A DNA stretch of 64,000 bases from Planctomycetaceae bacterium (GCA_027490145.1 JAIXYQ010000010.1:310001-374000); one strand, 5' to 3'; shown: positions 9,002 to 16,553, counted from the stretch's first letter. Program-made: numbers and translations. Notes: a model not told the origin generated them from the letters alone.

Positions 9002-9214
9002 CTCGATGATCTCGTGGAAGACGACCTGGCCGGTGGCGAGGCAGCGGCGCAGGTACGGCTCGCACGAACCGCACCCCGTGGTGCAGCCGAGCTCATCGGC
9101 GAGCTGGTCGAGCGAGAGCGATCGCTGCTTCGATGCCTCGAGCGCGCGCTCGAAGGTCACGTCGTGGCACACACAGCGGTCGATGCGCAGTTCTGGCTTG
9201 GGCATGCGCGTCAT
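8996..9214 (-). CDS. BFD-like [2Fe-2S]-binding protein
   Basis: A 72-residue protein with the bacterioferritin-associated ferredoxin pattern: Cys14-x-Cys16 (CVCHDVTF), 31 residues, then Cys48-x2-Cys51 in GCGSCEPYL. That spacing is the BFD-like Fer2_BFD [2Fe-2S] fold. An extra Cys44 and Cys58 are present. In other bacteria such proteins reduce bacterioferritin or form domains of redox enzymes; no bacterioferritin gene is nearby. The ATG at 9214 abuts the TGA of the pseudopilin gene (9215-9217), an alternative start being 9205. It is therefore the third gene of the riboswitch-led operon, and its electron partner is unknown. Confidence 0.8.
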   Translation of the reverse strand: MTRMPKPELRIDRCVCHDVTFERALEASKQRSLSLDQLADELGCTTGCGSCEPYLRRCLATGQVVFHEIIED

Positions 9215-9997
9215 TCAGCGAGGATCGTAGGCGGCGTCATCGTCGGACAGGAACCCGTTGGCGGGATGGCCCATCACGTCGGCAAGCGCCTGGGGCGTGG
9301 AGAGCGCGCCTGCGCAGCTCGTGCAGACGCCGTGCACGGAACCATCGAGCCGCGCGACGTGCGAACAGCCCAGGTGGCGGAACGCCTGGCCGCCGGCGCA
9401 CACCATCAGCAGGTCGCCTTCGACGGTGTTCATCGGTGCGCGCATGTACTTGTTGGTGCCGCCGGACCAGCCGGCATCACCCAGGAGCGCGGCCTGCGTG
9501 TTGCGGCACTGGGCGCTGGCCAGTCCCGGTCGCACGTTGGACCAGCCGTCCAGGACCGTGCCGCCGCCGCCCACCTGCGGGAAGCGGCCCTCGGCACCGA
9601 TGAAGGTCGTGTTGTAGTTGTAGCCCGTGAAGGGATCGCCGCCGGGATCGTTGCCGGTCCAGCTGGGGCACTGCTGCACGCGGCTGGGTGTGTCGAGGTG
9701 GCGCGTGATCGAACCCGGCAGCGGCGCGCGCCCCGGTGCCGTGTCGAGGTCCCAGGACAGCGTCCGGACCCCGCTGCCCGCGGTGGGCGCGAACATGAGG
9801 ACCGCGGGTGCGAAGCGCTCCTTGTTGAGCGTCACGTACGCCTGCGACGCGCCCGCGAGCTGCCGAAGGTTCGATTGGCATTCTGCCCCGCGACCACCTT
9901 CCGCCAGCGTGCCCAGGGCGGGCAGCACGAGCCCGACCAGGATCACGACGATCCCGATCACGACGAGCACCTCGATGAGCGTGAAGGCGCGCCTCAT
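9215..9997 (-). CDS. Pseudopilin-like protein with prepilin peptidase signal (DUF1559-like)
   Basis: The 260-residue protein begins MRRAFTLIEVLVVIGIVVIL: a short basic leader, cleavage between Ala4 and Phe5, conserved Glu at +5 and a hydrophobic helix. Most prepilins have Gly at -1, so Ala is a mild variation. The body has AECQSNLRQLAGASQAYV and the NKYMRAPMNTVEG stretch of planctomycetal pseudopilins, and a late Cys cluster (LGCSHVARLDGSVHGVCTSC). It is probably processed by prepilin peptidase and placed in a type II-like pseudopilus or the periplasm. Its start overlaps the stop of the upstream surface protein by four bases (ATGA), and its stop abuts the BFD gene. Both point to translational coupling within the cobalamin riboswitch operon. 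Confidence 0.8.
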   Translation of the reverse strand: MRRAFTLIEVLVVIGIVVILVGLVLPALGTLAEGGRGAECQSNLRQLAGASQAYVTLNKERFAPAVLMFAPTAGSGVRTLSWDLDTAPGRAPLPGSITRHLDTPSRVQQCPSWTGNDPGGDPFTGYNYNTTFIGAEGRFPQVGGGGTVLDGWSNVRPGLASAQCRNTQAALLGDAGWSGGTNKYMRAPMNTVEGDLLMVCAGGQAFRHLGCSHVARLDGSVHGVCTSCAGALSTPQALADVMGHPANGFLSDDDAAYDPR

Positions 9998-10887
9998 GAC
10001 CAGGCTGCCAGCAGTGCGCCCAGGTCGCCGCCGTCGACGCTGCCGTCCCCGTCCAGGTCAGCCGATGGCTCGGCCGTGCCGAAGGCGCTGAGCAGGATCC
10101 CCAGGTCCGCACCATCGATCGAGCCGTTCCCATCGAGGTCACCCGCCATGCCCGCTGCGGCCACGTCGCTGAAGCCATCGATCTCCGCACTCTGCATCGC
10201 ACCCACCGGAACGCGCACGCGGACGAAGCGGATCGACGCGAGTCCGAGGGGTGCAAGATCGATGCCGGCGCCGCCGCCGGAACCGTCGTACATGTCCCGG
10301 ACGGCCGTCCACTCGCGGCCGATCATCGATGCCGGCGTGATCGATGGATCGATCGGCCGGGTGAAGTCGCTCGGCTCGAGGCCGGGCACGGTGGCGTACG
10401 GCGAGGCATCGATCCAGCCGCAGGTCGGCGCGAAGCCATCGGCATCGATGCCCGGAACGGTCACCCACGACACGCCGTCGGTGCTGACGGCGATCTGGCC
10501 ACCCTCGGCGAAGAGACCTGACGGCATGCCCGTCGGGTACGCGGCGTCGCCGAAGAAGGCGTTGCCGAAGACGATGAGATCGACGCCGAAGGGATTGCGC
10601 GGATCGTCGAGGACGTCATGGTCGAAGGCCACCACGAGTTCGCCGCCCGCGCCGATCGAGACCAGCTCGTTGGTCATGAACGCGGGCTGGAACGGCGTGA
10701 CGGCCTGGGGGAAGAAGGGGCCCCCCGTGAAGCGTGTGGGTTCGCCGAGCGCCGAGGCGGCGTTGGTGAATCCCGCGGCCGGACTCGAGCCGGGTGCGTA
10801 GCCGACCACGTTCGTGGCGAATGGTGATTGCGCACGCGCCGACACGGGCAGGGCAGCGAGCAGAACGACGATGGCCAAGCGATGCAT
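9994..10887 (-). CDS. Exported surface protein with C-terminal GC-type dockerin repeats
   Basis: A 297-residue protein. Residues 1-19 form a signal peptide (MHRLAIVVLLAALPVSARA, then QSPF). The body is beta-rich and reads like a sugar- or ligand-binding jelly roll, with GVDLIVFGNAFFG and QIAVSTDGVSWVTVPG. The end has two dockerin-like calcium-loop repeats, DLDGNGSIDGADLGILL and DLDGDGSVDGGDLGALL, a tail that in Phycisphaerae is thought to anchor or sort surface proteins. A good Shine-Dalgarno GGAGG lies six bases before the ATG at 10887. A cobalamin riboswitch lies directly upstream. I recall similar GNAF/VSxDG surface proteins near corrinoid transporters in other phyla but cannot verify this. 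A role in corrinoid capture is inference. Confidence 0.8.
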   Translation of the reverse strand: MHRLAIVVLLAALPVSARAQSPFATNVVGYAPGSSPAAGFTNAASALGEPTRFTGGPFFPQAVTPFQPAFMTNELVSIGAGGELVVAFDHDVLDDPRNPFGVDLIVFGNAFFGDAAYPTGMPSGLFAEGGQIAVSTDGVSWVTVPGIDADGFAPTCGWIDASPYATVPGLEPSDFTRPIDPSITPASMIGREWTAVRDMYDGSGGGAGIDLAPLGLASIRFVRVRVPVGAMQSAEIDGFSDVAAAGMAGDLDGNGSIDGADLGILLSAFGTAEPSADLDGDGSVDGGDLGALLAAWS

Positions 10888-10893
10888 GGGAAC

Positions 10894-11002
10894 CTCCGCG
10901 GACTCGCGCCCTGGCCCCGGGATCGCGGGGGCACGCAGCGCATGGTGTCGGCAGGTCTTCCGGCTTCGGGTCCTGACTCGACCTTCCCGGGCCGCGGAGC
11001 CC
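10894..11002 (-). promoter_or_regulatory. Predicted riboswitch expression platform: L5 loop pairing with the Shine-Dalgarno region
   Basis: The L5-type hairpin of the aptamer (GGGC-TCCGCG-GCCC, 11002-10989) exposes TCCGCG. The ribosome-binding region of the downstream gene contains CCGCGGAGG (10901-10893). Eight bases, CTCCGCGG in the aptamer (10999-10992) and CCGCGGAG around the Shine-Dalgarno (10901-10894), are complementary. In classic cobalamin riboswitches a kissing loop between L5 and a downstream L13 hairpin masks the ribosome-binding site. This arrangement predicts translational control. CCGCGG is self-complementary, so the pairing could be partly fortuitous. Confidence 0.5.
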
Positions 11003-11112
11003 AGTGGTCGTCGTTGAGTCAGGGTGCTGGCGTTTGGGGCCAGCCACCCGTTACGGCGGCGCGTCCGCGGTGGTGTTGCACCACGCTTCCCTCGCAGCGC
11101 ACGGCATGCTGC
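10935..11112 (-). ncRNA. Cobalamin riboswitch aptamer
   Basis: On the minus strand the conserved blocks of the B12 riboswitch occur in order: GAGGGAA (11093-11087), GGTGCAACACC (11082-11072), CGTAACGGGTGG (11055-11044), CCACTGG (11007-11001), CGGGAAGG (10989-10982) and AGCCGGAAGACCTGCC (10965-10950). Supporting helices are GGGTGGCTGGC with GCCAGCACCC, CTGACTC (11022-11016) with GAGTCAG (10979-10973), and a closing P1 of GCAGCATG (11112-11105) with CATGC-GCTGC (10944-10935). It lies 47 bases before the start of the dockerin-tailed surface protein gene. High adenosylcobalamin or another corrinoid should repress that operon. Confidence 0.92.
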
Positions 11113-11113
11113 G

Positions 11114-11135
11114 ATTGACCGGACATCCGGTCAAT
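11114..11135. promoter_or_regulatory. Perfect dyad in the divergent promoter region
   Basis: ATTGACCGGA (11114-11123) is the exact reverse complement of TCCGGTCAAT (11126-11135), with a 2-base centre. It lies immediately 5' of the riboswitch aptamer and about 150 bases upstream of the divergent exported HEAT-protein gene. It could be an operator for a dimeric repressor or a 5' leader hairpin. It also supplies TTGACC, a -35-like hexamer, on both strands. Confidence 0.5.
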
Positions 11136-11284
11136 GACCGACCGATGGAGGTTACCGGGAACTCCGAGTGGCGTTGGTGCGAAGGGTCGTTGGGCTTCGT
11201 TGCACTGAATCGCGCTGCCCGATACCCTTCCCAGACTCGCCACGGCGCCTGCCGAGGCCACCCCACGACCACGGAGTCCGCGAC

Positions 11285-13702
11285 GTGATCCAACCGCTCT
11301 CGACCGTTTCGCTGCTGCTTGCCCTCGGCCTCGTCCCTTCGGCCATGGCGGTTCCCCTGACCGTGTCGCTGCCCGTGTGCGGGGCGACCGTCGCGATCGA
11401 TGACCCGACCGATCCCGATGAGCCGTCGGAGCCAGCCTCGGAGCCGGCGTCGGAGCCGGCCGACGAGCCGATGGATGAGCCCGCGGCCGAGCCCGCGGGC
11501 GACGAACCCGCGGCCGCCGAACCCATGTCCGACGACGCAGGCACGACCGACGGCGGCGATGCCGAGGCGGCGTCCGGTGCCGCGGACAGCGCGGGCGCCA
11601 CCGCCGAACAGGCACGGCTGCTGCAGGATGTCCTGCACTACGTGCTGGTGGCCAACATCGAACTCGCCGAAGCCAGCGCCGACAAGCTGCTGGAGTCGGG
11701 GATCACAGACCAGGATCTGGCGCTCCTGGTGCAGGAGCAGAACCTGACCGAGCGTCTGGAGCGCGCGCTTGCCCGCAGCCGCAAGATGGGTGATGGCATC
11801 ACCAAGTCGATGGCCACCCTGGAGACCCGCGTCGAGAGTGGTCGCCGGGCTCTGGCCCGCAACGGCCGGATGATCCAGTCGGCCGTCGACAACCTCGTGG
11901 GCTCCGGTCGCCAGCAGGTCTACGCGCGCGCCCGGCTCATGAGCGCCGGCGAGTTTGCCGTGCCGGCACTGCTCCGCGCGGCGATCGGCATCGGCAATGA
12001 TCAACTCGCCCTGGCTGCGCAGCGCATGCTGACTCAGCTGGGCTCGGCCGCGGTAGCGCCGCTGGTGGCCGCTCTGCCGAACCTTGACGGCAGCAACCAG
12101 GTCCTGGTCTGCGAGATCCTCGGCACCATCGGTTCGCCCACCGCTGCAGCCGGCCTGCGCGCCCTTGAACTCGCCAAGGATGGTTCCCAGGAAGTGGCTT
12201 CGGCCGCCGGCCGTGCCTACACCGCATGCGGTGGCAAGGGCGCATCGGTGTCCGCCGAGTACACGTCGCTCGCCCGCGCCCACTTCGATCGTCGCAGCGC
12301 GTTGCTTGCGCAGCCGTTCGAACCCAACAACTTCGCCTGGACCTGGGACGGCGACGGCCTGATGCCGGTGGCCGTGCCGACCGAGGCGTTCCATGCCGTC
12401 ATGGGCATGCAGGCTGCCCGCGCGGCGCTGCAGGCCGATGCGTCGAACGCCCAGGCGCTCGCGCTCTTCGTGGCCAACGACCTGCGTCGCGAAGCGGTCA
12501 TGGGCGAGTCGCCGGATCCGGTCTCGGGTGATCGCGCCTACAGCGCGGCATTCTTCGCGACCGCCGCCGGTGCCACCATCGGCCAGGACGTGCTCGCCCT
12601 GGCGCTCGGCGCCGATGACCTCGGTCTGGCGCGCACGGCGCTCATGCACCTGGGCGAGATCGCCGGTGAACAACGACTGGCCCCGAGCGACGTGAGCGCG
12701 GCCTGCGAAGCGCTGACCTACGGTGATCGTCGCGTGCGTTTCGACGCGGCGCTGCTCTTCGGCGGCCTCGCCCCGACCAGCTCGTTCGCGTACGACTCGA
12801 GCGTGGTGCCCACGCTGGCTTCGATCCTCGCGGTCGGCGCCGATCCGCTGGCTGCCGTCGTCGCGAGCAGCAACGAAGACCGCTCGGCTCTGCAGCAGAA
12901 GCTCAGCGCTGCAGGGTTCCGCGTGGTGGGCGGTGACTTCACATCCTTCGAAGAACTCGAGGCCGAGCTCGGTTCGACGGCCGTCGATCTGCTCGTGGTG
13001 CAGATGATGGCCCCCGAGCGTGGTGGTCGACGTGCCGCCGACGATGCGGGCAGCCGCACCGACGTCAACGGCACCGCCCGCGCGGTGGCCGGCCTCCGTG
13101 CGAGCCGCACGATGGCCTCGGTGCCTGCGCTCGTGAGCGTCGGCGCAGCCGAGAGCGGTCGCGTGCGTGCGGAGATGGGTGCGGACATGAACACCCAGCT
13201 CTTCGAGATCGGTGCACCCGACGAGGCCTTCAATGCGGCCGTGACCAGCATCATGGGCTCGGTCGCCGGCGGCGCCATGACGGCCGAGGATGCCTCGGGC
13301 TACGCGACCCGCGCGCTCGCCGCGCTGCGTGCGATCGCCTCCAAGCCCGGGTGCGTCCTCGATGCGGGCGTGGCTGAACCCCAGCTGCTCGACGCGCTCG
13401 CGCGCTTCGAGGGCGAGTCCCGGTTGGATGTCGCCAACACGGTCGCCATGCTCGCCTCCGCGCGTGCCCAGTGCGCCCTCGCCGATGCCGCGCTTGCCGC
13501 CACGGGCGACGAGCAGTCTGCGCTCCTTCGATCTCTGGCGGCCAGCGCCCGGCTCGGGGGCAACCGCCTGCAGTCCCGTCACGTCGATGGCCTGCGCGCC
13601 CTCATCGGATCGTCCACCGGCGACACCGCCGTGGCCGCCGGCCAGGCGTGGGGCGCCCTCGACCTTCCGGTTGCCGAAAGCGTCGGCCTGATTCTGAAGT
13701 AA
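11285..13702 (+). CDS. Exported HEAT-repeat-like protein with internal pseudo-receiver domain
   Basis: An 805-residue protein. A GTG at 11285 with GGAG eight bases upstream gives a signal peptide (IQPLSTVSLLLALGLVPSAMA). Next comes an acidic Glu/Pro/Ala spacer (about residues 38-100, repeats of SEPASEPA type) and a helical region with HEAT-like units (LLRAAIGIGNDQLALAAQRM, LVAALPNLDGSNQVLVCEIL). About residues 525-640 match a CheY-like receiver: VVASSNEDR, VDLLVVQMMAP and SVPALVSVGAA, then AEMGAD. The phosphoacceptor Asp position is Gln, so it cannot work as a standard receiver. The C terminus returns to helical repeats. Function is unknown; a periplasmic scaffold is a guess. tRNA-Thr follows directly. 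Confidence 0.75.
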   Translation: MIQPLSTVSLLLALGLVPSAMAVPLTVSLPVCGATVAIDDPTDPDEPSEPASEPASEPADEPMDEPAAEPAGDEPAAAEPMSDDAGTTDGGDAEAASGAADSAGATAEQARLLQDVLHYVLVANIELAEASADKLLESGITDQDLALLVQEQNLTERLERALARSRKMGDGITKSMATLETRVESGRRALARNGRMIQSAVDNLVGSGRQQVYARARLMSAGEFAVPALLRAAIGIGNDQLALAAQRMLTQLGSAAVAPLVAALPNLDGSNQVLVCEILGTIGSPTAAAGLRALELAKDGSQEVASAAGRAYTACGGKGASVSAEYTSLARAHFDRRSALLAQPFEPNNFAWTWDGDGLMPVAVPTEAFHAVMGMQAARAALQADASNAQALALFVANDLRREAVMGESPDPVSGDRAYSAAFFATAAGATIGQDVLALALGADDLGLARTALMHLGEIAGEQRLAPSDVSAACEALTYGDRRVRFDAALLFGGLAPTSSFAYDSSVVPTLASILAVGADPLAAVVASSNEDRSALQQKLSAAGFRVVGGDFTSFEELEAELGSTAVDLLVVQMMAPERGGRRAADDAGSRTDVNGTARAVAGLRASRTMASVPALVSVGAAESGRVRAEMGADMNTQLFEIGAPDEAFNAAVTSIMGSVAGGAMTAEDASGYATRALAALRAIASKPGCVLDAGVAEPQLLDALARFEGESRLDVANTVAMLASARAQCALADAALAATGDEQSALLRSLAASARLGGNRLQSRHVDGLRALIGSSTGDTAVAAGQAWGALDLPVAESVGLILK

Positions 13703-13717
13703 TCTCCCCGGCCCATC

Positions 13718-13790
13718 GCCGCCCTAGCTCAGTTGGTAGAGCGGAGCTTTCGTAAAGCTCAGGTCACGGGTTCGAGTCCCGTGGGTGGCT
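13718..13790 (+). tRNA. tRNA-Thr (CGT)
   Basis: A 73-base cloverleaf. GCCGCCC (13718-13724) pairs with GGGTGGC (13783-13789) with one G-U pair. The D arm is AGCTCAGTTGGTAGAGC. The anticodon arm is GAGCT-TTCGTAA-AGCTC, anticodon CGT for ACG threonine codons. The T arm is CACGGGTTCGAGTCCCGTG. The discriminator is U and no CCA is encoded. It starts 15 bases after the HEAT-protein gene. Confidence 0.95.
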
Positions 13791-13797
13791 TCCGGAC

Positions 13798-13828
13798 CAA
13801 CGGCCCGTCCCCAGTGGACGGGCCGTTG
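13798..13828 (+). terminator. Terminator after tRNA-Thr
   Basis: A perfect 13-bp stem, CAACGGCCCGTCC (13798-13810) with GGACGGGCCGTTG (13816-13828), has loop CCAGT and is followed by TCGTTGAT. It lies eight bases after the tRNA and ends the plus-strand unit before the minus-strand DegT gene. Confidence 0.75.
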
Positions 13829-13886
13829 TCGTTGATGGGTTGCGCGCGTGCGCGGCGGTCGTCGCCCGCCTGGCCTGCGCCGGCAC

Positions 13887-15056
13887 TCAGTCGCGCGAGG
13901 GGGCTTCGATGCGGCCGAGCAGGAGCTCCAGCGTGGCACACACCTGGTCGACGTCGTCGTCGCTCATCGAGGTGTACATCGGCAGCGTGATCGTGCGATC
14001 CGCGAGGCTCTCGGCGACGGGGCATTGGCCCGGGTGCGTGCCGAAGGCAGCGCGGACATGCGGCAGGAGATGGCACGCGGGATAGTGATTCGCCGCGCCG
14101 ATGTCATGGCGGTGCAGGCCGTCCACCAGCGCATCGCGCTCCATGGCGCCGAACCGGTCCGACAGTCGCACCCAGAACAGCGGCCAGGAGATCATGCCGT
14201 GATCGGGGATCGAGGGCACGATGAGATCGGGCAGCGCGCACAGGCGACGCACGTAGCGCCTGGCGACCTCGGTGCGTCGCTCCAGGATCGACTCGAGTCG
14301 GTCGATCTGGCTCGCACCGAGTGCCGCGAGCGGCTCGGCCAGGCGGGCGTCGTAGCCCAGGCACGCGAACTGCATGATCATGCCCACGTCGGGCGACTGG
14401 TCGGGGAACGAGCGACGGTCGGTGCGCCCTTGATTGCGCATGGCCCTGCAGAGCATGGCCAGTCGATCGTCGTTGGTCACGATGGCCCCGCCTTCGCCCA
14501 TGGCGATCGGACGGTTGGGGCCGAAGCCCAGGGCCGTGATGCGGCCGAAGCGGCCCGCATTGTCGGCGCCGAGGGTGCTGCCGAACGCCTCGGCTGCATG
14601 TTCGACCATCGGCAGTTCAGCGCGCGCACAGACCGCAATGAGCTCCTGAAGGCCGGCGATCGCGCCGAAGATGGGCACACCGAGGATCGCGCGGGTGCGG
14701 GGGGTGATCTTCGTCTCGGCCTCGGTCGCACTCATGCAGAGGGTGCGATGGTCGGCATCGACGAAGACCGGCGTCGCACCGACCGCGATCACGGCGTTGG
14801 TGTTGGACGGGAAGGCGAAGCTCGGGACGAGCACCTCGTCGCCGTCGCCGATGTCGAGCGCGCGCAGCGCCAGTTCGAGCGCGGCGGCACCGCTGGAGAC
14901 GCCGATCGCGTGGGGTCGGCGGGTGACCTGCGCCACCTTGCGCTCGAAGTCGAGCAGCGCGCGACCCTGCGAAAGGCGCTCCCCGTGCAGCGTGTCCATG
15001 ACGGCGTCAAGGTCGGCCCGCACGAGGTCGGGCTTGGAAAGGGGGATGTTGCTCAT
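13887..15056 (-). CDS. DegT/DnrJ/EryC1/StrS-family protein lacking the PLP lysine and aspartate
   Basis: A 389-residue protein with the overall DegT/StrS sugar aminotransferase fold: IPLSKPDL at the N terminus, GVSSGAAALELALRAL, VLVPSFAFPSNTNAV and the GEGGAIVTND loop. Two cofactor residues are changed. The pyridine-binding Asp of the EDAA motif is His153 (VEHAAEAFG, codon 14600-14598), and the Schiff-base Lys before xxxxGEGG is Arg182 (NRPIAMGEGG, codon 14513-14511). Normal transamination is therefore unlikely. Another reaction is possible (ColD-type dehydratases replace the Lys with His), or a binding or regulatory role. The start overlaps the stop of the upstream HEAT-like gene by four bases. 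No sugar-nucleotide pathway genes are adjacent. Confidence 0.85.
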   Translation of the reverse strand: MSNIPLSKPDLVRADLDAVMDTLHGERLSQGRALLDFERKVAQVTRRPHAIGVSSGAAALELALRALDIGDGDEVLVPSFAFPSNTNAVIAVGATPVFVDADHRTLCMSATEAETKITPRTRAILGVPIFGAIAGLQELIAVCARAELPMVEHAAEAFGSTLGADNAGRFGRITALGFGPNRPIAMGEGGAIVTNDDRLAMLCRAMRNQGRTDRRSFPDQSPDVGMIMQFACLGYDARLAEPLAALGASQIDRLESILERRTEVARRYVRRLCALPDLIVPSIPDHGMISWPLFWVRLSDRFGAMERDALVDGLHRHDIGAANHYPACHLLPHVRAAFGTHPGQCPVAESLADRTITLPMYTSMSDDDVDQVCATLELLLGRIEAPSRD

Positions 15057-16540
15057 GGTGTGGTCGTGAGGGAGGCCTCGGTCATGGCCTTGATCGCGCG
15101 ATCGGCCTGTCCCGACCGCGACAGGAAGATCCATGCCGCCTGTGTCCTGAAGTTGATGCTGAGTTCGCTGCCTCCGGAGGCGGCTACCCCGACCTGCGCG
15201 AGGACCGCAGGGTCGACGGGGTCGCTCGTGCGGGCCCGTGCCATGCACGCCATCGATGCGGCGCTGCGACCGAGCTTCTCCCGCGCGGCGCAGGCGAGTT
15301 CCGCCGCGCGCGCATCCTTGGATTGGTAGATCGCATTCACCAGCAGTTCGGATCCGTCGCGATCCTCGGCGGCGCCCACCAGTCGCGCGGCCATGCCCGC
15401 GGGATCGATCACGGCCAGGCGCTGGCCGGCATCGAGTGCCATCGAACGGAACGGGATCGAGGCATCGGCCTTGAGCCCGGCATCCACGATCGCGTCGAGC
15501 GCGGGCCGTGCCGCGGCATCGGGCATCGATCGCGAACGCTGCAGCGCGGCCTCGGCCATGAGGCGCTGTCCGGTGGCGACCATCGCGGCCAGCCGCGTGC
15601 CCAGGAGCGGTGCGTCGCCGGCAGCGGCGGCATCGATCGCGTTGGCGAGCGCTTCCATGGATGGATCGCCGTTGCGGATCGCGGCGGCCCAACCTGCGGG
15701 CGGCGCGTCGATCGACACGATCAACTGCAGGCCCGCACGGAGCAGCGCCACCTGCGAACGATCGGCGGTAGCCGCACGCCAGAGCGGTTCGGCATGCGTT
15801 GGATCGAGCTTCAGGATGGTCCCCATCACGAGCAGGCGCAGGTTGGCGGGAATGCCATCGCCAGCGACGAGCGCGGCGAGCTTGGGTGCGGCAGCCTTGA
15901 GCGAGTAGCCCTCGGCGGCGCGTGCGACCTCCTGGATCGCGGCGGTCCGGTCGTTGCCCTGCAGCCCGGCCACCCGGCTCGCGAACTGGTCCCAGCCTTG
16001 GGCATCGCCCGCCTGCACGAGGATCGCGGCGGCCAGTCCGGCCACGGCGGGGCGGGCATCGGCCAGCAGCGGGGTGATCGAGGCCGTGTCGATCGATTCA
16101 CCCGCCTGCAGCAGCACGCTGGCCAGCACGGCCCGATCGAGCGGCTCGATGTCGTCCCAGTCCATGATCTCGCGCGCGGCTGACGGCGAGATGAGCTTGA
16201 GCCCGACCGCCGCGCGCATGGCGGCAAGGCGCGTGGGCGTGTCCGTGATCAAGCGCAGCGACAGCGGCGTGACGCCGCTCGGGTTGGCCAGCTCGGCCTC
16301 GCCGAGCAGCCCGTCGATGGCCGCCGTCGGATCCGAGCGCTGCGCGAGCACGTTGAACAGCGGTGCAAGCCGCGGATCCTTCATCGATCGCAGGGCAAGC
16401 AGGGCATCGTGGTGTGCACCGTTGGCGCGTGGGGCGATCGATCGCACCAACGCATCCAGGCTCGCCTGGGCGTAGTCGATCTGCTCGAACTGCACGAGGG
16501 CGGCAAGCGCCATCGGACCGACCACGCCCATCATGACCAT
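15053..16540 (-). CDS. Exported or membrane-anchored HEAT-like helical repeat protein
   Basis: A 495-residue protein from the ATG at 16540, preceded seven bases away by TACACT (a likely -10 element, so the mRNA may be leaderless). The N terminus MVMMGVVGPMALAALVQFEQ resembles a short signal or anchor without basic residues. The rest is Ala/Leu-rich helical pairs (LLADARPAVAGLAAAILVQA, LAALVAGDGIPANLRLLVMG), typical of HEAT or armadillo-like solenoids. No enzyme motif is seen. It is unrelated in detail to the other HEAT-type protein at 11285-13702 but similar in style. It lies 37 bases after dnaA and overlaps the DegT-like gene by four bases. Confidence 0.7.
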   Translation of the reverse strand: MVMMGVVGPMALAALVQFEQIDYAQASLDALVRSIAPRANGAHHDALLALRSMKDPRLAPLFNVLAQRSDPTAAIDGLLGEAELANPSGVTPLSLRLITDTPTRLAAMRAAVGLKLISPSAAREIMDWDDIEPLDRAVLASVLLQAGESIDTASITPLLADARPAVAGLAAAILVQAGDAQGWDQFASRVAGLQGNDRTAAIQEVARAAEGYSLKAAAPKLAALVAGDGIPANLRLLVMGTILKLDPTHAEPLWRAATADRSQVALLRAGLQLIVSIDAPPAGWAAAIRNGDPSMEALANAIDAAAAGDAPLLGTRLAAMVATGQRLMAEAALQRSRSMPDAAARPALDAIVDAGLKADASIPFRSMALDAGQRLAVIDPAGMAARLVGAAEDRDGSELLVNAIYQSKDARAAELACAAREKLGRSAASMACMARARTSDPVDPAVLAQVGVAASGGSELSINFRTQAAWIFLSRSGQADRAIKAMTEASLTTTP

Positions 16541-16547
16541 GACGGCC

Positions 16548-16553
16548 AGTGTA
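16548..16553 (-). promoter_or_regulatory. -10-like TACACT box, 7 bases before a start codon
   Basis: The minus strand reads TACACT-GGCCGTC-ATG. The spacing would put the transcription start at or next to the ATG at 16540. It is one of about eleven similar boxes in the window. Confidence 0.45.

Noticed and set aside
8960-10801. 613-codon plus-strand open frame opposite the B12 operon
   Set aside because: It is antisense to the pseudopilin, ferredoxin and dockerin motifs. No domain is seen.
11410-11530. Short direct repeats of GAGCC(A/G)GC(C/G)TCG type
   Set aside because: They are codon repeats for a Glu/Pro/Ala spacer in the exported HEAT protein, not a DNA element or CRISPR.
13848-15329. 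493-codon plus-strand open frame opposite the DegT-like gene
   Set aside because: It has shadow composition; the minus strand carries the recognised fold.
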